Shown: positions 44,750-54,541 of the stretch, in pieces | How the letters are laid out: each line of letters opens with the position of its first letter | Numbering within the stretch: the first letter of the stretch is position 1 | NCBI GenBank assembly: GCA_963580285.1 | Contig: OY757012.1 | Location: 173,311,217 to 173,375,216, forward strand | Direction of reading: 5' to 3' | Length of the DNA: 64,000 nt | From: Lucinisca nassula | Lineage: Eukaryota; Mollusca; Bivalvia; Lucinida; Lucinidae | Notes under the pieces: model-generated | The model's input: the letters and a program-made list of their open reading frames with translations, nothing else | Databases searched by the model: none | What the model was told of the DNA's origin: nothing | Translations under genes and position numbers: made by a program

Positions 44750-45009
44750 CGGCTCCCAGCCCAGTTCTTTTCCTTCCATACCCTGCAAGAAAGCATCATC
44801 TTTTTTTTCTAGTTCTTTGGCGCTTAAGCTGCCATCTTTCTTCACTTCTTTCTTCCTTTTATAGCGTGGACACTTATAAACAGTTGACGGTTGTTGTTTC
44901 TTATATTCCATTACTTCTTCAGGGTGCATAAACTGCTGGAAGGCATTCATAGGTCCAACTCTGTAGTAGGTTAAACCAGCTATCATCTTTTGAGGTTGTT
45001 TGTTACTCT
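44750..45009 (-). CDS. Zinc-finger gene exon (linker region before the fingers)
   Basis: Acceptor GTTGTATTTGCAG, donor GCCG/gtaggt. 260 nt; the first two bases AG complete a Lys codon from the previous exon and the end is in phase 0. Encodes about 86 residues: a hydrophobic/aromatic segment (AGLTYYRVGPMNAFQQFM), then a strongly basic stretch (KCPRYKRKKEVKKDG) that could act as a nuclear localisation signal, and an acidic/basic helix ending GKELGWEP. No known domain recognised. The phase match at both sides and its place between the acidic exon and finger 1 support it. Confidence 0.85.
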
Positions 45010-45068
45010 CTGCAAATACAACATTTTATGCTCATTTTTATACAGTGAAACTATTAAGATAACTCAAG

Positions 45069-45369
45069 ACTAGAGCTATCACTAAAGGTGATGAATACCC
45101 CCACAAAAACTGGCTTGATAGTACAACAGCGGCATTTTGCAATTTTTTCACTGAAAGGGGCCATAACTATGTCGAAAATTGACGAATTGTAGTGGAAATC
45201 GAACTTGACCTGTATTTTATGATGTTACATCAGTGAACCAAAAATTATAAAAATCGGTGAAGCGCTTTTTGAGTTATCGTCTGGAAACCAAGTCAACAGA
45301 CCGACCGACCGACAGACCGACAAGCTCACTCCAATATACCCCCCCAAATTTCATTTGTGGGGGTATAAT
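45069..45369 (+). mobile_element. HLE-6, compact Helentron-like element without array
   Basis: Starts ACTAGAGCTATCACTAAAGG (stem ATCAC / GTGAT), then the motif GAATACCCCCACAAA. Body 200 bp, tract ACAGACCGACCGACCGACAG, then the hairpin ATACCCCCCCAAA ... TTTGTGGGGGTAT and AATAAT. All five hallmarks of the HLE plan in 300 bp; the best minimal example in the window. Confidence 0.78.
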
Positions 45370-45428
45370 AATTCAAACTTATTTATTTTATGAGGTTTTA
45401 CTGTTTTTATCTTTACAGGCAAGGGTAT

Positions 45429-45484
45429 GTTGTCTTTAGTCATAAGAATTGCCTCAATGAGGCAATTCTTAAGACTACAGACAA
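45429..45484. repeat. PM-D-like near-perfect palindrome
   Basis: TTGTCTTTAGTCATAAGAAT, GCCTC, AAT, GAGGC, ATTCTTAAGACTACAGACAA. It keeps the GCCTC/GAGGC centre but the arms differ from standard PM-D. Confidence 0.7.
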
Positions 45485-45590
45485 CATTACTTTTTTATAG
45501 TAGTAGAAACCATATCCATGCTCCAACCAAATTCTTTCAAAATCTGGCCGTATAATTAAACCCTCATCTCAAACAAATTTTCATGGTCAC

Positions 45591-45740
45591 AGATTTGATT
45601 GATTTGGGGTGCAACATCCCCATCAACACTATTTAGGTCATTTTGGAGACGTTGCTTCCAATTTTGTGGGACTTTACCCGACATTGAGATGACATGACAT
45701 CTCAAGCCCTGTCGCAGTTTGACCGCATATAAATTATATG
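45591..45740 (-). mobile_element. SINE-U, 5'-truncated
   Basis: GTTGATGGGGATGTTGCACC tail side through the ACATCTCAAGCCCTGTCGC stretch. The head is missing. Confidence 0.65.
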
Positions 45741-45924
45741 CTTTAATATCTTTAAACAAGGTTGATTGGTAAATGCCAGTAATGTTTAAATTTGTGACCT
45801 CTGGGGATTTTGTTTGGGGTCAGACATTGGCCATAGTCCTTAATAATTAATGACTGTTTGAAAATTTTCAGGCCAGTCAGGACAAATTGTCCTGAAATAA
45901 TTTTGGACTTTTTTTTCATAAATA

Positions 45925-46270
45925 CAGTCCAACTTCAATGGCTCGAACACCTTAGGGACCTTGAAAACCTGTTCGAGACAGGGGTAGTTCGAGCCACTGA
46001 GGGAGACTGCCAGGAGGCATAACGAGATACTTTTAGACATCTTTTCGGTGTTCTATAATGAAAATGTATGCTGTGTGTACTCATTAGAATCGCCTCATCG
46101 AGGCGATTCTAATGAGTACACACAGCATACATTTGCAAGATAATAGACTAAAATCTCCTTAATCATCCCCACTATTTCTTATGTAGAGGATTTCGCTAGG
46201 GGCTCAAGAATGGGTTCGACACATCCATGGTAAACGAGCCATCGGTGTTCGAGCCATCGAAGTTCTACTG
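45925..46270. mobile_element. Pogo-like MITE containing a PM-D palindrome
   Basis: TA then CAGTCCAACTTCAATGGCTC at the left. GAGCCATCGAAGTTCTACTG then TA at the right is its inverse. TA target plus CAGT ends indicate a Tc1/mariner-pogo type MITE. The central PM-D (46062-46134) is a nested insertion. A left-end-only copy starts at 59166. Confidence 0.75.
46062..46134. repeat. Perfect 35-bp-arm PM-D palindrome
   Basis: Left arm 46062-46096 (AAATGTATGCTGTGTGTACT...) and right arm 46100-46134 are perfectly complementary around ATC. No mismatch in 35 bp. It sits in an intron of the zinc-finger gene. Confidence 0.95.
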
Positions 46271-46794
46271 TATTGTCCTCAGAGTTAATAAACTGTTGAT
46301 TAAATAGTAGCATTGACTATTTTAGTATAACTAAGAAAATTTCATCTTTACATACTTGCTCAAACGGAATTCAGTATGTCCGATAAATGATGGAGCTGTG
46401 TGGACAATTTATCCCGACTGCAGTTTGGGCCAGCAAATGGCAAAAACAGATTTTCTCAAAATAAGGCTCATCCTAACAAATTACTGAAAACCAAAGCCAT
46501 TTTGAGGTAAAATGATATGACCAAAGGTGTAAACTAAGAAAAAAATACTTCACATTCTGAAAGACTAAACATAAGACTTTTCACTTGAGATGTATATAAA
46601 TGCTTTTTACTGGGAAAGCAAATGACTGTCAGCAGAGAGAAAACTGCTTTCTTCACACTTGTCCAAGATCTCATGACTATCAGGACACATCATAAGATTA
46701 CACTGGCTTTTAAAAGATCAAGGGAGCACCAAACAAATTTTAAAATAATGGCTGTAGATATTAGCAGAGTACTGATGATAATTTGGTGACAGTT

Positions 46795-47130
46795 TTTCTA
46801 CTTCTCTATTAAAACCGGTTTTGGGTACTTGTTAGAATCAACTACCCCTAAATATGTTCTATAAAAGGGTTATCCTTTGGAAGCAAGGAATACACCACAG
46901 AACTAAAATATGGAGCGTACATGTTTTCTGGGCCAGACTAGCTAGTTTCGGCCAATTAGGCCTCATCAGTGACCCTCAGATATTTTCAAAATTCCACAAT
47001 GGAATCAATGATCCCAAAGGACAAGGAAAATATAATCTACACTATGATGTAGGGCAGGGAGACGTTTTACCGCCGCCACACCTTCCCACACCTGATTTAA
47101 CCTGATTCTAACAAGTACCCAAAACATATT
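46795..47130. mobile_element. PM-D palindrome split at its centre by about 250 bp
   Basis: Left arm TTTTGGGTACTTGTTAGAAT at about 46810 and right arm ATTCTAACAAGTACCCAAAA at about 47105 are perfect inverses but separated by unrelated sequence. The insert has no recognised ends. Confidence 0.7.
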
Positions 47131-47205
47131 TCTATTTAAACAATATGGAAAATTATCACTTTATTATCCTTGTTGCTCATCCTATGGGTAATATATTCTG
47201 ATTAC

Positions 47206-47345
47206 CTTATTTACTGTATGTATTCGGACAAACAGGACTGCGCAAATAGTGCAGACCCAGATAAGACACCGCAGAATGCGGTGTCTTATCAGGGTCTGCA
47301 CTTTTTGCCCCTCATCCAGCTATTTTTAGACAGAATGTCAGGAAG
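47206..47345 (+). mobile_element. PM-B
   Basis: GGACAAACAGGACTGCGCAA, inner stem GACACCGCAGAATGCGGTGTC, then TATCAGGGTCTGCACTTTTT and CATCCAGCTATTTTTAGAC. Well paired. Confidence 0.75.
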
Positions 47346-47529
47346 TAACCCTTGTCCTGCTGAATATTCATATATGCCACACTCACTACTGATTATCAAC
47401 CAATCAGATTACTTCGTGCAAATTATTGCAACAAATTCACAATCTGAATGGCAAACAATGTAGATCCTGATCTGGATCTTCATTGTTTGGAAAATAAGGC
47501 ATATCCAGGCTCAGCAGGACAAGGGTTAA
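47345..47529 (-). mobile_element. PM-C, GTCCTGCTG subtype (unit 1)
   Basis: TAACCCTTGTCCTGCTG to CAGGACAAGGGTTAA. The central palindrome has lost one arm (GATCCTGATCTGGATC), in contrast to the sister copy in unit 2. Confidence 0.8.
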
Positions 47530-47565
47530 ACTTTTTAACAAGTATGATAAGGAGTTGATGTGTCT

Positions 47566-47862
47566 GTTTTTGTTTGATTTGAGGTTTAACGTCCCCGTCA
47601 ACACTGTAAAGGTCATTTTGGAGCATTGCTTCCAATTTTGTGGGACTTTTACCCGACATTGAGATGAAATGAGATCTCAAGCCCTGTCGCCCAATGAAAC
47701 CAATAGGGTTTATAAGCATGGACAGTCCGCCTCGCACCGCGGTTCCTGGACAGGCTTAGATCCCCTAAGCGGTTTACCAGTACTAGTGTGCGGGCCGGAT
47801 TCAGCTCTGCGTGGAAGCATCATGCAGCCCATATATTTCTTCAAGCCCCTATGGGCGGGGGC
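47566..47862 (-). mobile_element. SINE-U, full length (unit 1)
   Basis: Tail GTTGACGGGGACGTTAAACC near 47590 and head GCCCCCGCCCATAGGGGC near 47860. Left flank TTGATGTGTCTG. The right flank is the duplication junction instead of a second TTGATGTGTCTG. Confidence 0.8.
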
Positions 47863-48078
47863 AAAGATAAGACACCGTAGAATGCGGTTTCTTGCACACC
47901 AGACAAGGAAATCTGTGATTTCACCCTGGGATAGAAATTTATGTTCTGACCCTGGTGTTCGGACCCAGGCAACTAACATAAATGCGCTTCAATTCTATTC
48001 AACTGCAGGAACTACTTCCGCACTACTTTTATTTTGTAAACAATATACATGTGCGAGCTGTCAAATGTTGTGCAAGAA

Positions 48079-48235
48079 AAAGAATCCAAATATGGGGTTC
48101 TGTTGTAGATGGGCGTTTCCAACCCTCGGGATGACCGTGCTCAGCGGAACCTCGGCATAGCCTCGGTTCCTTTCAGCACGGTCATCCCTCGGGCTGGAAA
48201 CGGTCACCTACAACAGAACCCCATATCAGATTCTT
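48079..48235. mobile_element. Long hairpin element, about 75-bp arms
   Basis: ATATGGGGTTCTGTTGTAG at one end and CTACAACAGAACCCCATAT at the other. Inner arms GGGATGACCGTGCT and AGCACGGTCATCCC and central GAACCTCGGCATAGCC. GC-rich relative to the intron. Confidence 0.78.
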
Positions 48236-48321
48236 ATAGTCTCATCAGGGTCTGCACTATTTGCCCCTCATCCAGCTAGTTTTAGACAGAAGATCAGGAA
48301 GTAACTTGTACTTCATAATGT

Positions 48322-48534
48322 TTAACCCTTGTCTTACTGAATATTCATATATGCCACACCCACTACTGATTATCAACCAATCAGATTACTTCGTGCAAAT
48401 TATTGCAACAAATTCACAATCTGAATGGCAAACAATGTAGATCCTGATCAGATGGCTTCGTCAGAAGCCATCTGATCTGGATCTTCATTGTTTGGAAAAT
48501 AAGGCATATCCGGGCTCAGCAGGACAAGGGTTAA
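48322..48534 (-). mobile_element. PM-C, GTCCTGCTG subtype (unit 2)
   Basis: TTAACCCTTGTCTTACTG to CAGGACAAGGGTTAA, with the full GATGGCTTCGTCAGAAGCC centre. Confidence 0.85.
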
Positions 48535-48571
48535 ACTTTTTAACAAGTATGATAAGGAGTTGATGTGTCTG

Positions 48572-49062
48572 TTTTTGTTTGATTTGAGGTTTAACGTCCC
48601 CGCAGTGTTGTGCCTAGGCTCGATTGCTTGGGGGACACCAATGGCCCTTATGACATTTTCCAAAGGGTCATTTTATATTTTAAAGGGGCTTCAGTAAATA
48701 AAATATAAGCAACGTTGTTGATTTCTGAGGGTCATCCGGGCCCCATGTTTAATGTTGAAAGGGCCATCAATGACTTTAGGTAGGCAAATGGCCCCATGGC
48801 CCCCTCTCGGCGCAACACTGTCCCCATCAACACTGTAAAGGTCATTTTGGAGACATTGCTTCCAATTTTGTGGGACTTTTACCCAATATTGAGATGAAAT
48901 GACATCTCAAGCCCTGTTACCCAATGAAACTAATAGGGTTTATCAGCATGGACGGTCCGCCTCACACCACGGTTCCTGGACAGGCTTAGATCCTCTAAAC
49001 CGTTTACCAGTACTAGTGTGCGGGCTGGATTCAGCTCTGCAAGTCCCTATGGCTGGGGCCAT
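48572..49062 (-). mobile_element. SINE-U with 12-bp TSD, split by a hAT-like MITE (unit 2)
   Basis: Flanked by TTGATGTGTCTG at 48560-48571 and 49063-49074. The SINE lacks a roughly 30-bp segment near its head and is interrupted at 48603-48820. Its head end lies 58 bp from the next exon's donor. Confidence 0.82.
48603..48820. mobile_element. hAT-like MITE
   Basis: Ends CAGTGTTGTGCCTAGG and GGCGCAACACTG are inverted; GTCCCCG / GTCCCCA flank it as an imperfect short duplication. 218 bp, non-coding. Absent from the unit-1 SINE, so it inserted after the tandem duplication. Confidence 0.72.
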
Positions 49063-49119
49063 TTGATGTGTCTGAATACTTACAGTAAATACTGTACTCA
49101 TGAACTGTTCGTAACTTAC

Positions 49120-49824
49120 TGTGCCATGGCTCCCAATTACTAACATATGTCCCTTTCGTCAGAAGCCTGGTTACTTCATCTTCTTCCCCATCACTCTCTA
49201 TATTATGGTCATCAATGACCTCCTCCTTACTCACCATTGGAACATTCTCATTGGGAGATCTATGCCGCAAGAAAAGAATGGGTTTTACTGCGCGTTTTGT
49301 TTTATTGCCCTTTTTGTCCAAGTATATTACAGTGTTATTACTTCCTGCTGCATCCTCTTTTTCTTCTTCATCAGACTCATCTATTAAATGATGTATAACC
49401 TCAGAGCCTTTCCTACTTCCGAAGATAGTGGTATAGTTATGATCATGATGAGGTTGTGTCTTACTTAACAGATCAATGATAAATTGTTCATTTTCTTCAA
49501 TTCGTCTTTCGGCTTCATCACCCAAAGCACTGTCATTCTCAAGATTATCAAGATTTAACTCCTGCTGTTTATCACGAACCATGTTATGCAGCAGAGGAAT
49601 CTGTCTTCCAGCAACTTTTTGATTACTCTTATGAACAACAGTGGCTACTGTGTTTGTCTCTGCTTCATCTGTGCTTTCTTCTTTCACCAGAGCTTGGTTT
49701 AAGTCTACAGGAACACTATCACTATCATCAGAGTCTTGTGTAGCTGGTGTCAGTGGTTTGTGAACTTCTGTACAACTAAGTTCAACAGGTTTGTGTTTCT
49801 TCTTCTTCGCTGGAGGAACAAGCA
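49120..49824 (-). CDS. Zinc-finger gene exon (acidic middle region)
   Basis: Acceptor TTTTATTTATTTCAG, donor CACA/gtaagt. 705 nt; opens with TG completing an ATG codon from the previous exon, closes with one base of a Lys codon. Encodes about 235 residues: a basic cluster PPAKKKKHKPVE near the start, then acidic runs (DSDDSDSVPVD, DESDEEEKEDAAG, ESDGEEDEVTRLL) separated by more ordered stretches such as GRQIPLLHNMVRDKQQEL and QFIIDLLSKTQPHHDHN. Mostly predicted disordered by composition. Coding continues into the intron in frame past the donor, but that extension runs into repeat sequence and breaks the phase match, so the donor was preferred. Confidence 0.9.
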
Positions 49825-50051
49825 CTGAAATAAATAAAACTTTTAGCATTTGACCAACATCAAGAGAACTCCTGCCAATACTTTGCAATGCCCTGCATTT
49901 GCTTACAACAAAGGTGTGGCTCAGCCTGTGCATCTGTATGATCAGCACCTGTGTTAGCTGCTTAGCTAGTACAATAACTCTAACTTTTATATCTGCAATG
50001 ATCTCAACTTGCAGGTCTGAGTAGTAAAGAGGGCCAGTTTAGGTCTTATCT

Positions 50052-50249
50052 GGGCCCAGTTGTTCAAAGTATAGTTAGCTTATCAAGCTGCCTTGTGGTC
50101 AAATTGTTAACTGTTCCAACAATTACAATATCTAAAGCTGAAAAAAAATGTGAGGAGCAAAAATATTAACAAACTGTATTTGCCACATTAAATGATCTCA
50201 GTTTAAACGATGTTAATTAATGACATCGTAAGTTTTGAACAACTGGCCT
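50052..50249. mobile_element. MITE-F
   Basis: GGCCCAGTTGTTCAAAG at the left and TTTTGAACAACTGGCC at the right are inverted repeats. About 200 bp, with no ORF. Confidence 0.78.
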
Positions 50250-50332
50250 ATGGTCGTAAACTCTAAGAGACAGGTTTTCTCTTCACATGACTCATTTTTT
50301 CTGCCACTTTTACAAGGTAGACAATTTTTTTG

Positions 50333-50797
50333 AGCCTAGTTGTTCAAAGAATCGTTAGCTTCAGGAAAATGGGAACACCTGGTAGATTTTTCCGCCATTT
50401 TTCGAAGGGAGACAACATTCGAAACTTCCTGTTTGCTTTTCTATAAGCCCTGTCCCACTGAAAAAGGGGTCTACTCTTAAAGGAGAGAATTTGCTCCTCA
50501 GGAGCAAATTTTTTTCTTATAGAGTTGACCCCTATTGACATGGGAGACAAAAATACTTTTGAAGGAGTGGCCTCCCCTGAAGGTGTTCCCATTCCCCTTA
50601 ACAGCTCAAAAGTGGTCAAATTCTTAACTATTCTGGAAAGTACGATATTGAATATTCTGTTATTTTTGCTGGAAAAATGTGAGCCGTTCACATTTTTTTT
50701 CAGCAAAAATATAAGTACATTTGCCATATTTAATGATCAAAGTTTTAACGACACAGTAACTAATGACATATACATTGTTAGTTTTGAACAACTGGCC
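50333..50797. mobile_element. MITE-F copy interrupted by MITE-E
   Basis: AGCCTAGTTGTTCAAAG at the left and TTTTGAACAACTGGCC at the right, as in the copy at 50052-50249. After about 30 bp (CGTTAGCTT) the match stops and resumes at about 50601 (AACAGCTCAAAAG...GGTCAAATT). Confidence 0.78.
50362..50600. mobile_element. MITE-E nested in MITE-F
   Basis: AAAATGGGAACACCTGG and AAGGTGTTCCCATTCCCCTT outer arms, with GAATTTGCTCCTCAGGAGC at the centre. Same element as 32629-32866. Confidence 0.78.
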
Positions 50798-50898
50798 CCT
50801 GAACTGTTTGTTTTCCTATAAAATGACCTTGTCTTATTTGGGCTGGAATGGTATGAGTGTGGAGTGATACGTTATAAATGTATCATGATACAGCATGT

Positions 50899-51170
50899 TT
50901 TGTTTGAGTTGAAATTTACGTCCCCTTAAACACTATTAAGGTCATTTTGGAGACGCTGCTTCCAATTTTGTGGGACTTTTACCCTATATCGAAACGAAAA
51001 TAATATCTCAAGCCATACTGTCCATAAAAACTGCTAGGGTTTAAGGAGTGGTCTAACACACAACACTTTTCCTTGAACCTAAGCAGTATACAAGTAATCA
51101 AGTTCGGTCAGTTTCAGCTTTGCACGGAAGCACCATACAGCTCAATCTATTTCTACAAGCCACAATGAGC
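50899..51170 (-). mobile_element. SINE-U with 13-bp TSD
   Basis: TGATACAGCATGT at 50886-50898 and 51171-51183. The body is diverged (CTCAAGCCATACTGTCC, GCACGGAAGCACCATACAG), yet the duplication is intact. Confidence 0.82.
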
Positions 51171-51328
51171 TGATACAGCATGTGTGACATATTAACATGA
51201 TACATATGGCCATTATCAATCAGGTGAAATCCTCACCACAAAGAACTTCAATACCGAAGTATCTACTGAAAATAACCATGCTGTATCTGAAGTGTCTGAA
51301 TAATATTTTAGCTGTTCTACTTCAGTTG

Positions 51329-51628
51329 ATGGCCCCCGCCCATAAGGGCTTGAAGAAATATATGGGCTGCATGATGCTTCCACACAGAGCTGAATCCGGC
51401 CTGCATACTAGTACTGGTAAACTGCTTAGAGGATCTAAGCCTGTCCAGGAACCGCAGTGCGAGGCAGACCGTCCATGCTAATAAACCCTATTGGTTTCAT
51501 TGGGCGACAGGGCTTGAGATATCATTTCATCTCAATGTCGGGTAAAAGTCCCACAAAATTGGAAGCAACGTCTCCAAAATGACCTTTACAGTGTTGACGG
51601 GGACGTTAAACCACAAATCAACCAACCA
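51329..51628 (+). mobile_element. SINE-U, full length with TSD
   Basis: ACTTCAGTTG at 51319-51328 and 51629-51638. Head ATGGCCCCCGCCCATAAGGG, tail GTTGACGGGGACGTTAAACC, then CAACCAACCAA. The best preserved SINE-U here and a good reference for its true ends. Confidence 0.88.
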
Positions 51629-51719
51629 ACTTCAGTTGGAATGGTTTTCTCTCATTTGAACAACGATTTACAACAAACCCTTTAAACAGCATACTGGTAC
51701 TGTCATCTGATAGTTTTTT

Positions 51720-51953
51720 CTGTTTTGCTTTCCATTGTATGCAGGAAACCCCTAAAGGTGTAACTTGGCATAAAGTGCAGGCCCAGATCAGACTCCAAAA
51801 TGCAGTGTCTGATCATGGCCAGCACTATTTGCTAACAGAATTTTCCATCAAAAATAGAATATAAACGAAAGAATAGGCCTGCCACCCCTTATATGACAAA
51901 TGGACTTGTCTAACATATAGCAATGGAAGAGTCCACTAGTATACAAAGGGTTG
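51720..51953 (+). mobile_element. PM-A, decayed
   Basis: AACCCCTAAAGGTGTAACTT, AAAGTGCAGGCCCAGATCAG, TCTGATCATGGCCAGCACTA; right end TACAAAGGGTTGA. Confidence 0.65.
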
Positions 51954-52334
51954 ATAGAATGGTAAGTTCAAAGTGCAAAAATAGAGGGCATATTATTCAT
52001 TATAAAACCTGAAAGAACAAGATTTACCCCGAATATAGATGTCATGCCTGTGGAGGGCATTAACTCTATAGTTTTTCTCTTGATATATCTCATTTTTCTA
52101 TGTCAGTGTCTGTTTAATCCGAACAAAAATGTCAGACCTGGAAAATTCTTTGAAATTTCACTCACCCTGCATGACCAAGGTCATGTAGATTTTGGTTAAT
52201 TTCATAGGGACTAGACAAAATTTTTGCTTAACCTCCAAAATTTTTACTCGTCATGGCGAGTGGACGAGTAGAATTTTTCAGCCTTGAATGTTATAGATTA
52301 TATAGAAACATGACTATTTATGGCCATTTTTCTT
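51954..52334. other. Unassigned intron sequence
   Basis: No exon or repeat family recognised. Confidence 0.5.
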
Positions 52335-52527
52335 TTAACTCTTATCCTGCTGTTCACGACAACCCTTTCCTTTGCAAACAGTGTAGATCCAGATCAGATA
52401 GCCATCTGATCAGGATCGACACTGTTTGACATTCAATTTATGAAGTTGTAGGAATAAATACATCAAGTAATCTGATTGTTTCAAAGTCAGAAATGGGTGT
52501 GGCTAAACTCAGCAAGAGAAGGGTTAA
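52335..52527 (+). mobile_element. PM-C MITE, partly decayed
   Basis: TTAACTCTTATCCTGCTG to CAGCAAGAGAAGGGTTAA. Central arm shortened (GATCAGATAGCCATCTGATC). Confidence 0.78.
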
Positions 52528-52576
52528 TCAATACATTTTCCAACCTGATATATCAAAACCCTGCCACAGTGAATTC

Positions 52577-52789
52577 TTAACCCTTATCTTGCTGAATATC
52601 TGACTTAGCCACACCTATTTCTGACTATCAGCCAATCAGATTACTGGATATAATGTTTTTGTTCAAATTCACAAAATGAATGAAAAACAGTGTAGACCCT
52701 GATCAGGTGGCTTCTTCAGAAGCCATCTGATCTGGATCTACACTGTTTGCAAAAGTAGGGGTTGCCGTGAACAGCAGGACACGTATTAA
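52577..52789 (-). mobile_element. PM-C MITE
   Basis: TTAACCCTTATCTTGCTG to a decayed right end ACACGTATTAA. Centre GTGGCTTCTTCAGAAGCC. Its end is 46 bp from the next exon's donor. Confidence 0.8.
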
Positions 52790-52835
52790 AAGGAGGTTGT
52801 GATGTATTACAAAGGTTTTTTGGGTAATAACTTAC

Positions 52836-52907
52836 TTTCATAAATCCTTCTTTTCCTCACTTGGACAGGTTCTGCAGTAAACTTGAACTTCGTTTTTCTA
52901 CCAGGAG
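52836..52907 (-). CDS. Zinc-finger gene small exon (24 codons)
   Basis: Acceptor GGTCTTTTACAG, donor GAAA/gtaagt. 72 nt, phase 1 in and phase 1 out. Encodes PGRKTKFKFTAEPVQVRKRR, then IYE; highly basic. The two first bases complete a Ser codon from the exon at 61717-61972, and its last base completes the ATG at the start of the next exon. Too short to find by length, accepted because both splice sites are strong and the phases fit on both sides. Confidence 0.8.
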
Positions 52908-52940
52908 CTGTAAAAGACCAGGAGTTTCCTTGATATTTAC

Positions 52941-53467
52941 CTTGTTATGCGGTAAACCCCAAAACAAGACATTGGCATTGGTGAACAGTTGATTAATTGC
53001 CTTGGGTTTAACAGTACATCAACCTTTGAGGGTCATTTTGTGTCGTTTCCATAGAAAAGGAGAAAAGAGACAGAAGAGAGAGTAATGGAGATAAAAGTGA
53101 AGCACAGGGGAGGAAGGGGAAAATAAATGGAAGTGCAGAAACCGAAGAAATAACAACATTCTCCTCTCATCTTACCTGTTGCAAGGAAAGCGAGCCTTGC
53201 CCAACAGTAAGTCAATATCAGTTGGAGGTCCCAGTGATGCAAGATACCGTCACTTCACCCAACTGCCCCCTAGTAAACAGTGAAGACCAAGATCAGGCGC
53301 CATGTTGTGCGGCATCTGATCTGGACTTTCAGCGTTTGTGAACAGTTCAGCCATTATTTACATAAATAATTAATTTCATAAACAAACTTAACCCAAAACC
53401 CCAAAGTTTAAAAATGGACTCATGCTATATATAACCTGGAAGATTCTATTCAGTACAAAAAGGGTTA
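52941..53467 (+). mobile_element. PM-A interrupted by about 270 bp
   Basis: The left end CGGTAAACCCCAAAACAAG is at about 52951. The core (AGTAAACAGTGAAGACC, GATCAGGCGCCATGTTGTGC) and right end AGTACAAAAAGGGTTAA are at about 53272-53467. The insert 52990-53265 has no recognised ends. Confidence 0.6.
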
Positions 53468-53619
53468 AAACCACCTAAGATACTTTCATTACAGTAAAAG
53501 ATAATATCAAACATGTCTGTTTGGTAATTAATGACCCATTCAACATTATTAAGGTCAAGCTGAGCTATTCAGTCTACTAAATTACTCTTTTGTTGGGTCA
53601 TCCAGTTCAGCGCCATCCA

Positions 53620-53818
53620 TTGTTTGTCTGATTTGTGGTTTAACGCCCCTGCCAACACTGTAAGGGTCATGTTGGAGACTTTGCTTCCAATTTTTGTGAC
53701 GTTTACCCGACAATGAGATGGTTGGACATCTCAAGCCCTGCCATGCAATGAAACCAATAGGGTTTAAATGCATGCAAGGTCTGACTCAAACCACTTTGCC
53801 TGAGCAGGCTTAAAACTT
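53620..53818 (-). mobile_element. SINE-U, head missing
   Basis: Tail side GTTGGCAGGGGCGTTAAACC through GCTCAGGCAAAGTGG. Cut where the long-TIR element begins. Confidence 0.7.
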
Positions 53819-53820
53819 AA

Positions 53821-54541
53821 CTCCGTTCAGAAAATCTGAATCATCGATTTTTTCATTTCTCGCTTTTAATACTCATTTTAGCCCAAACATCACTATGGGA
53901 AAGTTTTAGACCTCGCCCTCCGCCAATTTCTCCAGCAAGTCGTATGCCTCTGCGACAGTCAGGAAAGGCTGTTATTATTTGGAGAAAATTGCAAAATCTA
54001 AATTTTCTTTCACAGACTAAGACATTTTGACAGGTTCGACACACCCTTTTAAACCATATATAGAAGTGGTTACTGCTCTTGTACATTACAAGGGCGTCCA
54101 TTCTTTATTTGCACGATCACTCCATGGAAAATCATTAGCTGCGACACCACATCGGATATCCGTATAATTCTTTTTGACGACTGTTGACAGCACATCGCGC
54201 TAGTGACTCCCCATTCCTAGTGAGCCTCTATCTAGCTATTCGAATATAAGGTGTGTCGCAATTGCATATCTATTTATAAAGCGCATCACATGGATTTGAA
54301 TATTTATTATTTTACCTGACAATCATCGTCAAATGGACTTAGTCTGTGCTCTCATTTCTTTGTTTTGCAATTTTCTACAAATGATCACAGCCTTTCCTGA
54401 CTGTTGCAGAGGCATACGACTTGCTGGAGAAATCGGCGGAGGGTGAGGTCTAAAACTTTCCCAAAGTGATGTATGGGCTAAAATGAGTATTAAAAGCGAG
54501 AAACGAAAAAATCGATGATTCAGATTTTCTGAACGGAGTTT
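53821..54541. mobile_element. Long-TIR DNA element, about 0.72 kb
   Basis: The first and last roughly 155 bp are inverted copies: CTCCGTTCAGAAAATCTGAA at the left, its inverse at 54519-54538. The match continues through TTTTAGACCTCGCCCTCCGCC to GACAGTCAGGAAAGGCTG, with a few mismatches. TTA/TTAA lies at both borders. The interior, about 410 bp, is unrelated and non-coding. Confidence 0.85.

Larger units (their letters stand above)
47261..49062. repeat. Tandem segmental duplication (unit 606 bp, second copy enlarged)
   Basis: Unit 1 (47261-47866) runs PM-B second half, PM-C, linker AACAAGTATGATAAGGAGTT, then SINE-U. Unit 2 begins at 47867 with the same ATAAGACACCG of PM-B and repeats the order to 49062. 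It holds an added block at about 47903-48238 and a hAT-like MITE. The unit-1 SINE is joined straight to PM-B sequence, as expected for a tandem duplication junction. Confidence 0.75.

Noticed and set aside
47669..48160. 163-codon open frame on the plus strand
   Set aside because: Mostly SINE-U read antisense followed by unrelated sequence; similar peptides arise from every SINE-U copy.
49031..49119. In-frame extension of the acidic exon beyond the chosen donor
   Set aside because: It runs through a GTAAGT donor into SINE-U sequence. Using the donor gives a phase match with the next exon; the extension does not.
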